A stretch of 64,000 bases of DNA, taken from positions 809,899 through 873,898 of the forward strand of contig NZ_OCTU01000001.1 of assembly GCF_900232945.1 (NCBI RefSeq), in the 5' to 3' direction. The notes under the pieces were generated by a model. It saw nothing but the letters and a program-made list of their open reading frames with translations. It was not told the DNA's origin and ran no database searches. The DNA is from Urinicoccus timonensis (GTDB taxonomy: Bacteria; Bacillota; Clostridia; Tissierellales; Peptoniphilaceae). Below are positions 29,436-37,593 of this stretch, piece after piece. Position 1 is the stretch's first letter; every line of letters begins with the position of its first letter. Both the position numbers and the translations under genes were made by a program.

Positions 29436-30404
29436 TTAGGGGGCTAAGAATTCTTTTAGGGCCTGGTCTACAGTGGAAATCTTATGACGGGCAAAACCTT
29501 GGCTTTGGTCTAAAAAATCTCCCGTCACTAGGACCAGCCCCTCTTTTTCCAGGGTCTGTCTTTCCTCTCTTTCCAGGAAGATTTGCTCTGCCCTGTTCTT
29601 ACCCTGGTAACTGGCCTTAAGGGTTTCAGATAGGGGGGTCTTATTGACCAGGCAGGCATCTAAAAGGCCCGGATAACTATGGGCTTCCAGAGCTCGAATG
29701 TGGTCTGTCAGGCTGTAGCCGTCCGTTTCTCCTGGCTGGGTCATGATGTTCATCAAGAGGATCTTCTTGGCCTTGGACTTTTTTAAGGACTTGGCCACTC
29801 CATCTACCAGGAGGTTGGGAATGACCGAAGTATAAAGAGAGCCCGGTCCCAAGACAATGGCATCAGCATCCAAGAGGATTTTTTCGCAGTGGTAAAACAT
29901 CTTGGCCCCACCGGGAAAAAGCTCCATCCGGTCAATATGGGTTTTTTGCTTCAGGGCAACCTTGGGAATGGCAGATTCTCCAATACACCTTTCCCCATTG
30001 GCAAAACGGGCCACCAGGTGGTTTTTATCCAGGGTCACAGGCAGGACCTGGCCGGAAACCTTCAGGACCTGGCTCAGCTCTTCCACTGCCTGTTCAAAAC
30101 TCCCATACATATCGGACATGGTGGCAATTAAGAGGTTGCCGAAGTTTTGCCCCTTCAGGGGACCTTGTTTGTAACGGTAGTTAATGAGTTTGCTCATGGT
30201 GGGCTCTGTGTTGGCCAGGGCAATCAAGCAATTTCGCAAGTCTCCTGGGGGCAAAAGTCCCCACTGGGACCGGATCATCCCAGACCCTCCCCCATCATCC
30301 GTCATGGTGACAATGGCTGAAAGGTCATAGTCCCGGTGCTTGAGACCTCGAAGGATGTGGCTGATGCCAGACCCTCCCCCTATAAAGCAGACTTTTTTCT
30401 TCAT
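29436..30404 (-). CDS. yvcK: YvcK/CofD-family gluconeogenesis factor
   Basis: About 322 residues. The N-terminal FIGGGSGISHILRGL and TDDGGGSGMIR segments, the GDLRNCLIALA block and the later GPGSLYTSVIPNLL motif define the YvcK branch of the CofD family. In Bacillus the protein binds UDP-sugars and affects cell wall synthesis on gluconeogenic carbon. The ATG at 30404, five nt after AGGTGA, is preferred to a GTG inside the site. It starts 1 nt after the rapZ stop. Confidence 0.93.
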   Translation of the reverse strand: MKKKVCFIGGGSGISHILRGLKHRDYDLSAIVTMTDDGGGSGMIRSQWGLLPPGDLRNCLIALANTEPTMSKLINYRYKQGPLKGQNFGNLLIATMSDMYGSFEQAVEELSQVLKVSGQVLPVTLDKNHLVARFANGERCIGESAIPKVALKQKTHIDRMELFPGGAKMFYHCEKILLDADAIVLGPGSLYTSVIPNLLVDGVAKSLKKSKAKKILLMNIMTQPGETDGYSLTDHIRALEAHSYPGLLDACLVNKTPLSETLKASYQGKNRAEQIFLEREERQTLEKEGLVLVTGDFLDQSQGFARHKISTVDQALKEFLAP

Positions 30405-30405
30405 G

Positions 30406-31254
30406 TCAATCACCTGATTCCATGTCCCGGTGGCGGGTTTGAATCAAGAGGTCCAATTTTTCCAACCTCTTGGCTAGAGCCTCTGTCATGGCCACAGACC
30501 GGTGGAAACCTCCGGTACAACCCAGGCCAATCACCAGCTGCCTCTTGCCCTCTTCTATGTAGTGGGGAATCAAAAAGACAAACAAGTCATAGAGCCTGTC
30601 TAAAAATTCTTGACTTTGGGCCTTGGATAGGACAAAGTCTTGAGTTTCCTTGTTTAGACCATTTAGCTTTTTCAATTCTGGGATATAGTAGGGGTTGGGT
30701 AAGAAGCGGACATCAAAAATAATGTCTGCATCTTGCAAAATCCCATACTTAAAGCCAAAGCTATTAATGGTCACCCGGAGCTTAGCCTGGTCCTTGCTGG
30801 CCAGTTCCTGGGTCAAGCGTTGCTTGAATTGGTTGGTAGACAAGTTGGAGGTGTCAATGACAATATCGGCTTGGTTTTTAATATTTTCCAGCTCTTGCCT
30901 TTCCTTGCGGTAGCCTTCCACAATGGAATCTCCCAGGGGATGGGGGCGTCTCCTTTCCTTATAGCGGGCCACAATGACATCCTCGCTGGCCGACAAGAAG
31001 AGGATGGACACCTTGATCTTCTTGTCCTTGGCTTTTTCAATGGCCTGGGGCAGGTTGGAGAAAAAGACCCCACCCCGGGTATCCATAACCACGGCCACCT
31101 TGTGGATTTTTGGAGATTCAATGGCCAGGTCGATAAATTTTTCTAAAAGAGAGGGAGGGAGGTTGTCCATGGAAAAATAGCCCAGGTCCTCCACTACGTC
31201 CAAGGCCACGCTTTTTCCTGCCCCACTATAACCGGTAATGACTAAAATTTCCAT
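30406..31254 (-). CDS. rapZ: RNase adapter / nucleotide-binding protein RapZ
   Basis: 282 residues. Walker A GYSGAGKS at 8-15, DLGYFSMDNLPPSLL, and the C-terminal domain with FLPNPYYIPELK and IGLGCTGGFHRSVAM. RapZ (YvcJ in Bacillus) is a nucleotide-binding protein; in enterobacteria it controls amino-sugar supply by guiding RNase E. It lies 8 bp after murB, consistent with a cell-envelope role. Confidence 0.95.
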   Translation of the reverse strand: MEILVITGYSGAGKSVALDVVEDLGYFSMDNLPPSLLEKFIDLAIESPKIHKVAVVMDTRGGVFFSNLPQAIEKAKDKKIKVSILFLSASEDVIVARYKERRRPHPLGDSIVEGYRKERQELENIKNQADIVIDTSNLSTNQFKQRLTQELASKDQAKLRVTINSFGFKYGILQDADIIFDVRFLPNPYYIPELKKLNGLNKETQDFVLSKAQSQEFLDRLYDLFVFLIPHYIEEGKRQLVIGLGCTGGFHRSVAMTEALAKRLEKLDLLIQTRHRDMESGD

Positions 31255-31262
31255 AGCTCCTC

Positions 31263-32156
31263 CTATCTTCCTAAGACCTTGACTTCTGTCTCCAGGTCTA
31301 CTCCGAACTGGTCTTTTACCAACTTTTGTACTGTTTCAATAAGTTCCACCACAGCCTGGGTTGTGGCCCCATCCTTGTTGATGACAAAGCCACAGTGTTT
31401 TTGGCTCACCTGGGCTCCCCGGTGGTAGAGACCTCGACAGCCCGCCTGGTCAATAAGTTGACCGGCATAGTGGCCCGGGGGTCTTTTAAATGTGGACCCA
31501 GCTGAGGGGTATTCCAGGGGTTGCTTGTTTAGGCGCCTTTGCCAAAGGTCCTCCATCTTGTCTTGAATCTTTACAGGATCTCCCTTTTCCAGGGCAAAGC
31601 TGGCCCAAAGGACAATGTCTTTTTCCTCTTGGACCCGACTATGCCGGTAGGCAAAGTCCATCTCCTCATTAGAAAGAACCTTGACCTGGCCTTGACGGGT
31701 CATAAGGCAGACTTCCTTAACTGCTTGAACGCATTCCCCATCATAGGCCCCTGCATTCATGGTAATGGCTCCCCCCACAGATCCGGGAATGCCATGGGCA
31801 AATTCCAAACCTTCCAGGGAAAGGTCCAGGGCAAATTCTGCCAGGTCCTTTAGGCTGGCCCCGGAGTAGGCCCGGATGGTCTTTTGGTCAATCTTTTCTA
31901 TTTTTTCAAAGGCCTGGCCCATGTGGATGATGACTCCATCCAGACCCTGGTCACTAATAATTAAATTGGTCCCCTTGCCCAGAACCATCCAGGGCAGGGA
32001 TTCTTCTTTACAAAGACGAATGATTTCTTGAATTTCATCAGGGCTTTGGGGCTCAATAAAAACATCCACCGGTCCGCCCAGGCGGAAGCTGGTGTGATTT
32101 TTCATGGGCTCCTGGTAGCTCACTTGACTAAATTTTGAAAATAGGTCCTTTTCCAT
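31263..32156 (-). CDS. murB: UDP-N-acetylenolpyruvoylglucosamine reductase
   Basis: 297 residues. FAD domain with SFRLGGPVDVFIEP, VLGKGTNLIISDQGLDGV and HGIPGSVGGAITMNAGAYDG; substrate domain with YRHSRVQ and PSAGSTFKRPPGHYAG. It reduces UDP-GlcNAc-enolpyruvate to UDP-MurNAc with NADPH, a committed step of peptidoglycan synthesis. It is first gene of the murB-rapZ-yvcK unit and divergent from the APC permease. Confidence 0.97.
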   Translation of the reverse strand: MEKDLFSKFSQVSYQEPMKNHTSFRLGGPVDVFIEPQSPDEIQEIIRLCKEESLPWMVLGKGTNLIISDQGLDGVIIHMGQAFEKIEKIDQKTIRAYSGASLKDLAEFALDLSLEGLEFAHGIPGSVGGAITMNAGAYDGECVQAVKEVCLMTRQGQVKVLSNEEMDFAYRHSRVQEEKDIVLWASFALEKGDPVKIQDKMEDLWQRRLNKQPLEYPSAGSTFKRPPGHYAGQLIDQAGCRGLYHRGAQVSQKHCGFVINKDGATTQAVVELIETVQKLVKDQFGVDLETEVKVLGR

Positions 32157-32172
32157 AATTCACCTCTACTTT

Positions 32173-32178
32173 ATTATA
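32173..32178 (-). promoter_or_regulatory. Putative -10 element of murB
   Basis: A perfect TATAAT on the minus strand lies 17 bp before the murB start codon, without a clear -35 hexamer. Its position makes a very short leader. Tentative. Confidence 0.35.
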
Positions 32179-32220
32179 CTCTATCCCTGGCAAGAATCCT
32201 AGATTTAAAGTTCTAATCTG

Positions 32221-32249
32221 TTGAAAAACCAAGCCTGAAAGCCTATAAT
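32221..32249 (+). promoter_or_regulatory. Consensus promoter of the APC permease-larB unit
   Basis: TTGAAA (32221-32226), 17 bp, TATAAT (32244-32249), 22 bp before the TTGGAGG ribosome binding site of the permease. Strong sigma-A type. Confidence 0.75.
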
Positions 32250-32281
32250 AGATAGTATTAAACTTTACTATTGGAGGAACT

Positions 32282-33655
32282 ATGAAGGAAACATCAAATT
32301 ATCAAGCCTATGGTCTGACCACAGTGATTACCATGATTGTGGGAATTGTTGTAGGTTCAGGAATCTTTTTTAAAGCCGATGACATTCTCATTGCCACTGG
32401 AGGCAGTTTTAAGCTGGGCCTGGTCATCCTGGTCCTAGGAGCTATGGGGATTATCTTTGGCTCTCTTAGTCTATCCCAGTTGGCCTTGGATAACCAAGAC
32501 AGTGGTGGAGCCATGTCCTATTTTGAGGACACCTGGAACCCATCCATTGCATCGGGCTTTGGCCTCTTTCAACTTGTTATGTACCTTCCCAGCGTCCCTG
32601 CTGTGGTGGCCTGGGCTGGAGCTCTATATACCTTTATGATCTTGGGCATCCCCTCTAGTCTGGAGATGGAAGTAGGCCTAGGTTTGGTCTACCTCACGGC
32701 CTTTTGTCTTTTAAATGCCCTGCGACGGATTTGGGGAGGTTACCTACAAAACCTATCCACCTTTGTCAAGTTAGTCCCCCTCTTCCTCATTGCCCTAGCT
32801 GGGATTTTCCTAGGCAAGGGAAGCCTGCCCTTGCCGGCTGGTGTGACTCCTGTAGAGCCCTCCAAGCAAGGGGTGAGCTTTCTCGCTGCCCTGGCTCCCA
32901 TGGCCTTTTCCTATGATGGTTGGATCATTTCTACCACCATTGTTCCTGAGGTAAAAAATCCCAAGAAGAATGTTCCCTTGGCCTTAATCCTATCTCCTCT
33001 TTTGATTTTATTCATCTACATCCTCTACTTTACAGGGGTTGTCCACTATGCAGGGGAAAGTTTTATCCTCACCATGGGAGATGCCACCATCAATTCCATT
33101 TCCATGGACCTTCTAGGGCCCATTGGAGGAAAGGTCTTAATGATCTTTGTCTTGATTTCCGTTCTAGGTGTCTTAAATGGAATCTGCCTAGGAGGAATCC
33201 GGATGCCCCAAGCCCTGGCCCAAAGGGGTATCCTTCCTAAGAGGATGGAAGAACTCCACCCCCGCTATCAAATCAACTTACGGTCTAGCTTGGCCTTCTA
33301 CCTCCTAACCCTCTTTTGGATGGGCCTCCATTATCTTATTTTGAAATTCAACCTCCTGGGAGGTCGGGATGCCAGTGAAATCGCCATTGTTTTTTCCTAT
33401 GCATCCTATATTCTCCTCTATATTCGTTTGATCCAAGGCTATCTCAAGGGTCAATACAAGAGTTTTTTCCGGAACTTTTTTGCTCCCATTATGGCCACCC
33501 TGGCTGCCTTTTTAATGATTTGGGGAGCCTTGATGTCTAGTCCTTTTTATGTCCTAGCCTTTTTACTCCTAAACACCCTGGTCTTTATTTTGGGAACAAA
33601 GCTCTACAAGGAGGATAGTAATGAACGAGTCACAAGTCAAAAAGATCATCAGTGA
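32282..33655 (+). CDS. APC-family amino acid permease
   Basis: 457 residues with about 12 hydrophobic segments. The first helix IVGIVVGSGIFFKADD carries the GSGIF-type motif that binds the amino-acid backbone in APC transporters, and FSYDGWIISTTIVPEVKNPKKNVP is the conserved region after helix 6. The substrate cannot be assigned. The C-terminal 35 nt overlap the start of larB, suggesting translational coupling. Confidence 0.9.
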   Translation: MKETSNYQAYGLTTVITMIVGIVVGSGIFFKADDILIATGGSFKLGLVILVLGAMGIIFGSLSLSQLALDNQDSGGAMSYFEDTWNPSIASGFGLFQLVMYLPSVPAVVAWAGALYTFMILGIPSSLEMEVGLGLVYLTAFCLLNALRRIWGGYLQNLSTFVKLVPLFLIALAGIFLGKGSLPLPAGVTPVEPSKQGVSFLAALAPMAFSYDGWIISTTIVPEVKNPKKNVPLALILSPLLILFIYILYFTGVVHYAGESFILTMGDATINSISMDLLGPIGGKVLMIFVLISVLGVLNGICLGGIRMPQALAQRGILPKRMEELHPRYQINLRSSLAFYLLTLFWMGLHYLILKFNLLGGRDASEIAIVFSYASYILLYIRLIQGYLKGQYKSFFRNFFAPIMATLAAFLMIWGALMSSPFYVLAFLLLNTLVFILGTKLYKEDSNERVTSQKDHQ

Positions 33656-34358
33656 TTGCCTGGCTGGGCAACTTTCTCTAGATGAAGCCAGTAGCCAGGT
33701 CCTAGGTGTCCTGAAGTTAAAAGATGCCCAGGTGGACCTGGACCGGAAAGACCGGTGTGGTTTCCAAGAAGTTATCTACGGCAAGTCCAAGACCATCCCC
33801 CAGGTGGTGGAGATTTTAGGCGCTATGGCCCAAAGGGGTCTGGACAATATCTTGGTTACCAAGGCCTCAGCCCAAATGGGCCAGGTCCTGGTAGAAAAAT
33901 TTGCTGGCTCCTATGACTCTGCTGGCCAAATCTACCACTATGGGTCCTACCCTCCAGCCCAGGCCCAAGCCACCCTCCTCTGCGCCGGAACTTCAGACCT
34001 CCCTATTGCCCAAGAGTGCTTGGTCACCCTAAAGGCGATGGGCGTTTCCTGTAACTTTATCAAGGATGTAGGCGTAGCAGGAATCCACCGGCTTTTAAAC
34101 TACCAGGATGACCTGGCCCGGTCCAAGGTGGTCATTGTCATTGCTGGTATGGAAGGAGCCCTACTTTCCGTGGTAGGTGGTCTGGTGAAGTGCCCTCTCA
34201 TTGGGGTTCCTACCAGTGTGGGTTATGGGGCCAGCTTCCAAGGCTTGGCGGCTCTTTTATCCATGCTCAATTCCTGTGCAACCGGCTCGGCTGTTGTCAA
34301 TATTGACAATGGCTTTGGGGCAGCCGTCTTAGCCAGTCGAATCCTTCAAATCCACTAG
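33621..34358 (+). CDS. larB: LarB-type nickel-pincer cofactor carboxylase (PurE-related)
   Basis: 245 residues; ATG follows AAGGAGGATAGTA inside the permease gene. The N-terminal region LDRKDRCGFQEVIYGKSKT and the C-terminal PurE-like domain (about 115-245, GTSDLPIAQEC, GMEGALLSVVGGLVKCPLIGVPTSVGYG) match LarB. LarB carboxylates nicotinic acid adenine dinucleotide, the first step to the nickel-pincer nucleotide of lactate racemase. larC, larE and larA are not in this window. A related PurE-like carboxylase of other function cannot be excluded. Confidence 0.88.
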   Translation: MNESQVKKIISDCLAGQLSLDEASSQVLGVLKLKDAQVDLDRKDRCGFQEVIYGKSKTIPQVVEILGAMAQRGLDNILVTKASAQMGQVLVEKFAGSYDSAGQIYHYGSYPPAQAQATLLCAGTSDLPIAQECLVTLKAMGVSCNFIKDVGVAGIHRLLNYQDDLARSKVVIVIAGMEGALLSVVGGLVKCPLIGVPTSVGYGASFQGLAALLSMLNSCATGSAVVNIDNGFGAAVLASRILQIH

Positions 34359-34368
34359 AAATAAAAAG

Positions 34369-34401
34369 GAAGTAGACCTCTTTCAGTCTACTTCTTTTTT
34401 T
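34369..34401 (+). terminator. Terminator after larB
   Basis: GAAGTAGAC-CTCTTTCA-GTCTACTTC then seven T residues. The distal arm overlaps the last codons of recR on the other strand, so the two convergent transcripts share it. Confidence 0.75.
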
Positions 34402-34994
34402 ATTTCTACTCGATTTTCCAGGGCCGTTCCTACCGTTACGGCATCATAATATTCCATATCTCCCCCAACGGGCAGGCCGTAGGAGATCCGGGTACACTTA
34501 ATCCCCATGGGTTGGATGAGCTGGGCTAAATATAGGGCCGTCAGCTGCCCATCCTGGGTAGGATTGGTAGCCAGGATTACCTCTTGAAAATCATGGTCTC
34601 CCAGCCGGGTTAAGAGTTCAGGAATGGTGAGCTCATGGGGCCCCAGTCCCTTTTGAGGGGCAATGACTCCGTGAAGAACATGGTAGTAGCCGTTGAACTT
34701 ACCAGTTTTTTCCATGGTTACTACATCTTTTGGATGTTCCACCACACAGAGGATAGACCCATCTCTTTTAGGGTTGGCGCAAATTTCGCAAGGGTCTTGG
34801 TCTGAATAGTTGGAACAAAGAGAGCATTTTTTTGTCTCCCTCTTGGCTGTCAAAATGGCCTGGGCCAAATTTTCCACATCTTTTTCCTCCTGGTCCAGGA
34901 GGTAGTAGGTCAACCTTTGGGCTGTCTTTCGGCCAATCCCAGGAAGTCTGGACAGTTCATAGACCAGACTTTCGATGGGTTGTTGCCCCTTCAT
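34383..34994 (-). CDS. recR: Recombination protein RecR
   Basis: 203 residues. Helix-hairpin-helix LSRLPGIGRKTAQRL, zinc site Cys57, Cys60, Cys69, Cys72, and a Toprim domain beginning CVVEHPKDVVTME. RecR acts with RecO/RecF to load RecA at gapped DNA. It overlaps ybaB by 1 nt in the conserved dnaX-ybaB-recR order. Confidence 0.97.
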   Translation of the reverse strand: MKGQQPIESLVYELSRLPGIGRKTAQRLTYYLLDQEEKDVENLAQAILTAKRETKKCSLCSNYSDQDPCEICANPKRDGSILCVVEHPKDVVTMEKTGKFNGYYHVLHGVIAPQKGLGPHELTIPELLTRLGDHDFQEVILATNPTQDGQLTALYLAQLIQPMGIKCTRISYGLPVGGDMEYYDAVTVGTALENRVEIKKEVD

Positions 34995-35329
34995 TAAAAC
35001 ATCCCCGGTATGTTTAGACCACCTGTCATCTTTTGGTAGGCTTCTTGGGACTTGTCGTCCACTTTTCGCAGGGCTTCATTGACAGCAGCTAGAACCAAGT
35101 CTTCCAAGGTTTCTACATCATCTGGGTCTACAACTTCCTTGTCAATATGGATTTCCAAAACTTCCTTTTCCCCATTGACTTTGGCTGTAACAACTCCTCC
35201 ACCGGAAGATGCCTCCACAACAGATTCCTTGAGTTCGTTTTGCATTTCTTCCATTTGCTTTTGCAGCTTTTGTACCTGCTTCATCATATTTTTGTTGTTT
35301 CCCATGCCGGGAAATCCACCACGTGCCAT
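34994..35329 (-). CDS. YbaB/EbfC nucleoid-associated protein
   Basis: 111 residues. A Met/Gly-rich start ([27 protein letters not shown]) is followed by [18 protein letters not shown] and [21 protein letters not shown], the conserved YbaB core. It forms DNA-binding dimers. It lies 11 bp after dnaX and overlaps recR by one base. Confidence 0.95.
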   Translation of the reverse strand: MARGGFPGMGNNKNMMKQVQKLQKQMEEMQNELKESVVEASSGGGVVTAKVNGEKEVLEIHIDKEVVDPDDVETLEDLVLAAVNEALRKVDDKSQEAYQKMTGGLNIPGMF

Positions 35330-35340
35330 TTCTTTCCTCC

Positions 35341-36984
35341 TTATTTTTTCTCTACAAGGTCTTGGCCAAAAAAGTCCACGACCTCGTTCTTTTTATCTTT
35401 TTCTTGGTCTTCTTTTAAATGAATGGATACCTGAACCTCTTCCTCCAAAACTTTTTGGAAGGCCTCTGTAATCAAGTGGAGATTTTCCTGGCTGGATAAA
35501 TTTCGCACATGAAATTGGAAGTTGGGTTCAAAGACCAGCTGGACCTTCTTTCCTTCCTTATAGGCCTTGGCATCTTTTAAGAGGGCATAGATGGTAATCT
35601 TTCCATAGTCCTTACAATAGTCCTTGACCTCATTAAAAAGATCCATATCGATTTCTTGACCTGGCTTCTGGTCCTGTTTCCCTATTATACCATGTTCTTG
35701 GTCTTCCTTAAAGGAGGGAGATTTTTCCTCTTTTGGGGCCTTTGGAGGCCTTTCTTGGCCAGGATCTTTTTCTTCTTCAGGGACCTCTTTTTTCTTATCT
35801 TGAGGGGCCTGAGTTTTTTCAGTTGGGTCTTGAGTTTTTTGAGGAGCTTCCTGGATTTTCTCTGGCTTGGGCCTTGGCTCTAGGTCTTGGTCCAAGGCCT
35901 TGGCTGAAGGAGTCTTTTCTTGGGGTCTAGCCTGACTCCCAAAGGCCAGGTAGGCATCCATAAAGCCAATCTCTACAGCCAGAAGGGGGTCCTTGGAATA
36001 ACGCAGGGTCTGGACGGTTTCTTCCAGGGCATGCATGGCTTGAAGCCAGGAGGCCAGCTGGAAGTCTTCCAGGTAGTCCTTGTCTGGCTTGAGGCCGGAT
36101 TGGACTTGGACCACCAGGTCCTTCATCTGGTAAAGGAGGTCCATAAGGAGTCTTTCCAAGTCTCGCCCATCCTTGTAGGCTTGGTTGAGAACAGAAACGA
36201 AGGAAAAGGTCCGGTCTTTAACCAGGTCTCTTAAGACCTGGTCTATAAGGTCATCTTCTACCAAGCCCAGGCTGTCTTGGACTTGGGCTAGAGTTAAATG
36301 CTTGTCCAGGTAGAGACACTGCTCTAAAAGAGAGAGGGCATCCCGCATGGCTCCCTGGCTATGCCGGGCAATCAAGGCCAGGGCCTCCTGGTCTGCTGAC
36401 TTGCCTTCTTTTTCCAAGATTCCTTCCATACCTTGGATAAGGGTATCTTGGTCCAAGCGGCGGAATTGAAACCTCTGGCAGCGAGACCGGATGGTAGCCG
36501 GGATTTTTTCCAGCTCTGTTGTGGCCAGGATAAAAATCAAGTGCTTGGGAGGTTCTTCCAAAATCTTTAAGAGGGCATTAAAGGCCCCCTTACTCAGCAT
36601 ATGTACTTCATCTATGATGTAGACCTTATAGCGACCAATTCCCGGAGGATAGACTACTCTTTCCTTTAATTCCCGGATGTCGTCCACTCCATTGTTGGAA
36701 GCGGCATCCATTTCTACCACATCCATCATCCGGTCTTCCAGGATGAGTTTACAGTTTTCACACTCATTACAGGGGTTGCCATCTATAGGATGAAGGCAAT
36801 TGACGGCCCGAGAAAAAATCTTTGCCGCCGAAGTCTTGCCGGTTCCCCGACTTCCCGAAAATAAATAGGCATGGCTGGTTTGGCCCTGGATGATTTGATT
36901 TTTTAAGGGTATGGTCACCTGCTTTTGGCCTAGAAGCTCATCAAAAGTCTTGGACCGATACTTACGATATAGCGCTTGATACAT
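35341..36984 (-). CDS. dnaX: DNA polymerase III gamma/tau subunit
   Basis: 547 residues. AAA+ domain with [13 protein letters not shown], the zinc module [16 protein letters not shown], Walker [12 protein letters not shown] and the [13 protein letters not shown] arginine-finger region; domain III to about 345; a Pro/Glu/Lys/Gln-rich linker of about 355-440; then a C-terminal tau-like domain ([26 protein letters not shown]). It is the clamp-loader motor. An A6 run at 35788-35793 in the linker could permit a -1 slip with immediate stop. Confidence 0.95.
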   Translation of the reverse strand: MYQALYRKYRSKTFDELLGQKQVTIPLKNQIIQGQTSHAYLFSGSRGTGKTSAAKIFSRAVNCLHPIDGNPCNECENCKLILEDRMMDVVEMDAASNNGVDDIRELKERVVYPPGIGRYKVYIIDEVHMLSKGAFNALLKILEEPPKHLIFILATTELEKIPATIRSRCQRFQFRRLDQDTLIQGMEGILEKEGKSADQEALALIARHSQGAMRDALSLLEQCLYLDKHLTLAQVQDSLGLVEDDLIDQVLRDLVKDRTFSFVSVLNQAYKDGRDLERLLMDLLYQMKDLVVQVQSGLKPDKDYLEDFQLASWLQAMHALEETVQTLRYSKDPLLAVEIGFMDAYLAFGSQARPQEKTPSAKALDQDLEPRPKPEKIQEAPQKTQDPTEKTQAPQDKKKEVPEEEKDPGQERPPKAPKEEKSPSFKEDQEHGIIGKQDQKPGQEIDMDLFNEVKDYCKDYGKITIYALLKDAKAYKEGKKVQLVFEPNFQFHVRNLSSQENLHLITEAFQKVLEEEVQVSIHLKEDQEKDKKNEVVDFFGQDLVEKK

Positions 36985-37004
36985 TTTATCCCACCTTTTT
37001 TATT

Positions 37005-37013
37005 ATTATATCA
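37005..37013 (-). promoter_or_regulatory. Extended -10 promoter of dnaX-ybaB-recR
   Basis: TGATATAAT on the minus strand, 20 bp before the dnaX start codon and ending in a short AAAAAAGGTGGG leader. No good -35 at 17 bp; the TGn extension may compensate. Confidence 0.55.
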
Positions 37014-37145
37014 AATCTTGACCTTGGATAGAAAGTTACTTTCGTCAAAAATTTTTAACTAAATTTACACCTAATTTTCACATTCTTAAGTTAAACTATA
37101 GCTGTCAATGAAAATGACGTATAACTATTAGGAGGTATTTTAGAA

Positions 37146-37436
37146 ATGAAAACATTACGTAAAGTATTAGCTGTTGCTTCTGTTGGAGCTTTAATGATCG
37201 GTGCTGTTGCTTGTGGTAACAAACCAGCTAACAACGCTGCTAACGCTGCTAACAACGCTCAAAACGCTGCTGTAGAAGCTAACCAAGCTGCTACTAACGC
37301 TGCTGCTGAAGCTAACAAAGAAGCTACTGAAGCTAACAAAGCTGCTGCTGAAGCTAACCAAGCTAAAGAAGACGCTGCTAACGCTCAAAACGCTGCTAAC
37401 GCTGCTGAAGCTGAAGCAACTAACGCTGCTAACTAA
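37146..37436 (+). CDS. Small Ala/Asn-rich lipoprotein
   Basis: 96 residues: signal peptide and lipobox GAVAC with Cys at position 23, then about 70 residues made almost only of Ala, Asn, Glu, Gln, Lys and Thr in repeating EANKEA/EANQA-type units. The pattern predicts a long amphipathic helix or coiled coil, similar in style (not necessarily in origin) to Lpp-type lipoproteins. Codon use is extreme (GCT, AAC, GAA), as in very highly expressed genes, with an AGGAGG site and its own terminator. A weak TTTTCA-16 bp-TATAGC promoter lies at 37075-37102. Function unknown. Confidence 0.85.
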   Translation: MKTLRKVLAVASVGALMIGAVACGNKPANNAANAANNAQNAAVEANQAATNAAAEANKEATEANKAAAEANQAKEDAANAQNAANAAEAEATNAAN

Positions 37437-37464
37437 TCTTAGCTGCTGATTTAACTTTTAAATC

Positions 37465-37501
37465 AAAAAGAAAAGCTCCGGAAACCCGGGGCTTTTCTTT
37501 T
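37465..37501 (+). terminator. Terminator of the Ala/Asn lipoprotein gene
   Basis: AAGAAAAGCTCCGG-AAA-CCCGGGGCTTTTCTTTT forms a strong GC-cored stem with a T-rich tail, 30 bp after the stop. Confidence 0.8.
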
Positions 37502-37529
37502 GTTTATCCGTCAATTTACAGGATTTTTA

Positions 37530-37538
37530 TGTTATAAT
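37530..37538 (+). promoter_or_regulatory. Extended -10 promoter of the zinc-ribbon gene
   Basis: TGTTATAAT (TGn plus perfect TATAAT) about 40 bp before the AAGGAGGGG site of the zinc-ribbon gene; the -35 region is poor. Confidence 0.55.
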
Positions 37539-37593
37539 AAAAATGTTATAGCAGCTTGATAAGCTATAGACTAAATAAACAAGGAGGGGCTTT

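Noticed and set aside
36985..37145. Signal recognition particle RNA or tRNA near dnaX
   Set aside because: Some Firmicutes have ffs or tRNA genes here, but I found no GGAAG-type loop or cloverleaf in this stretch.
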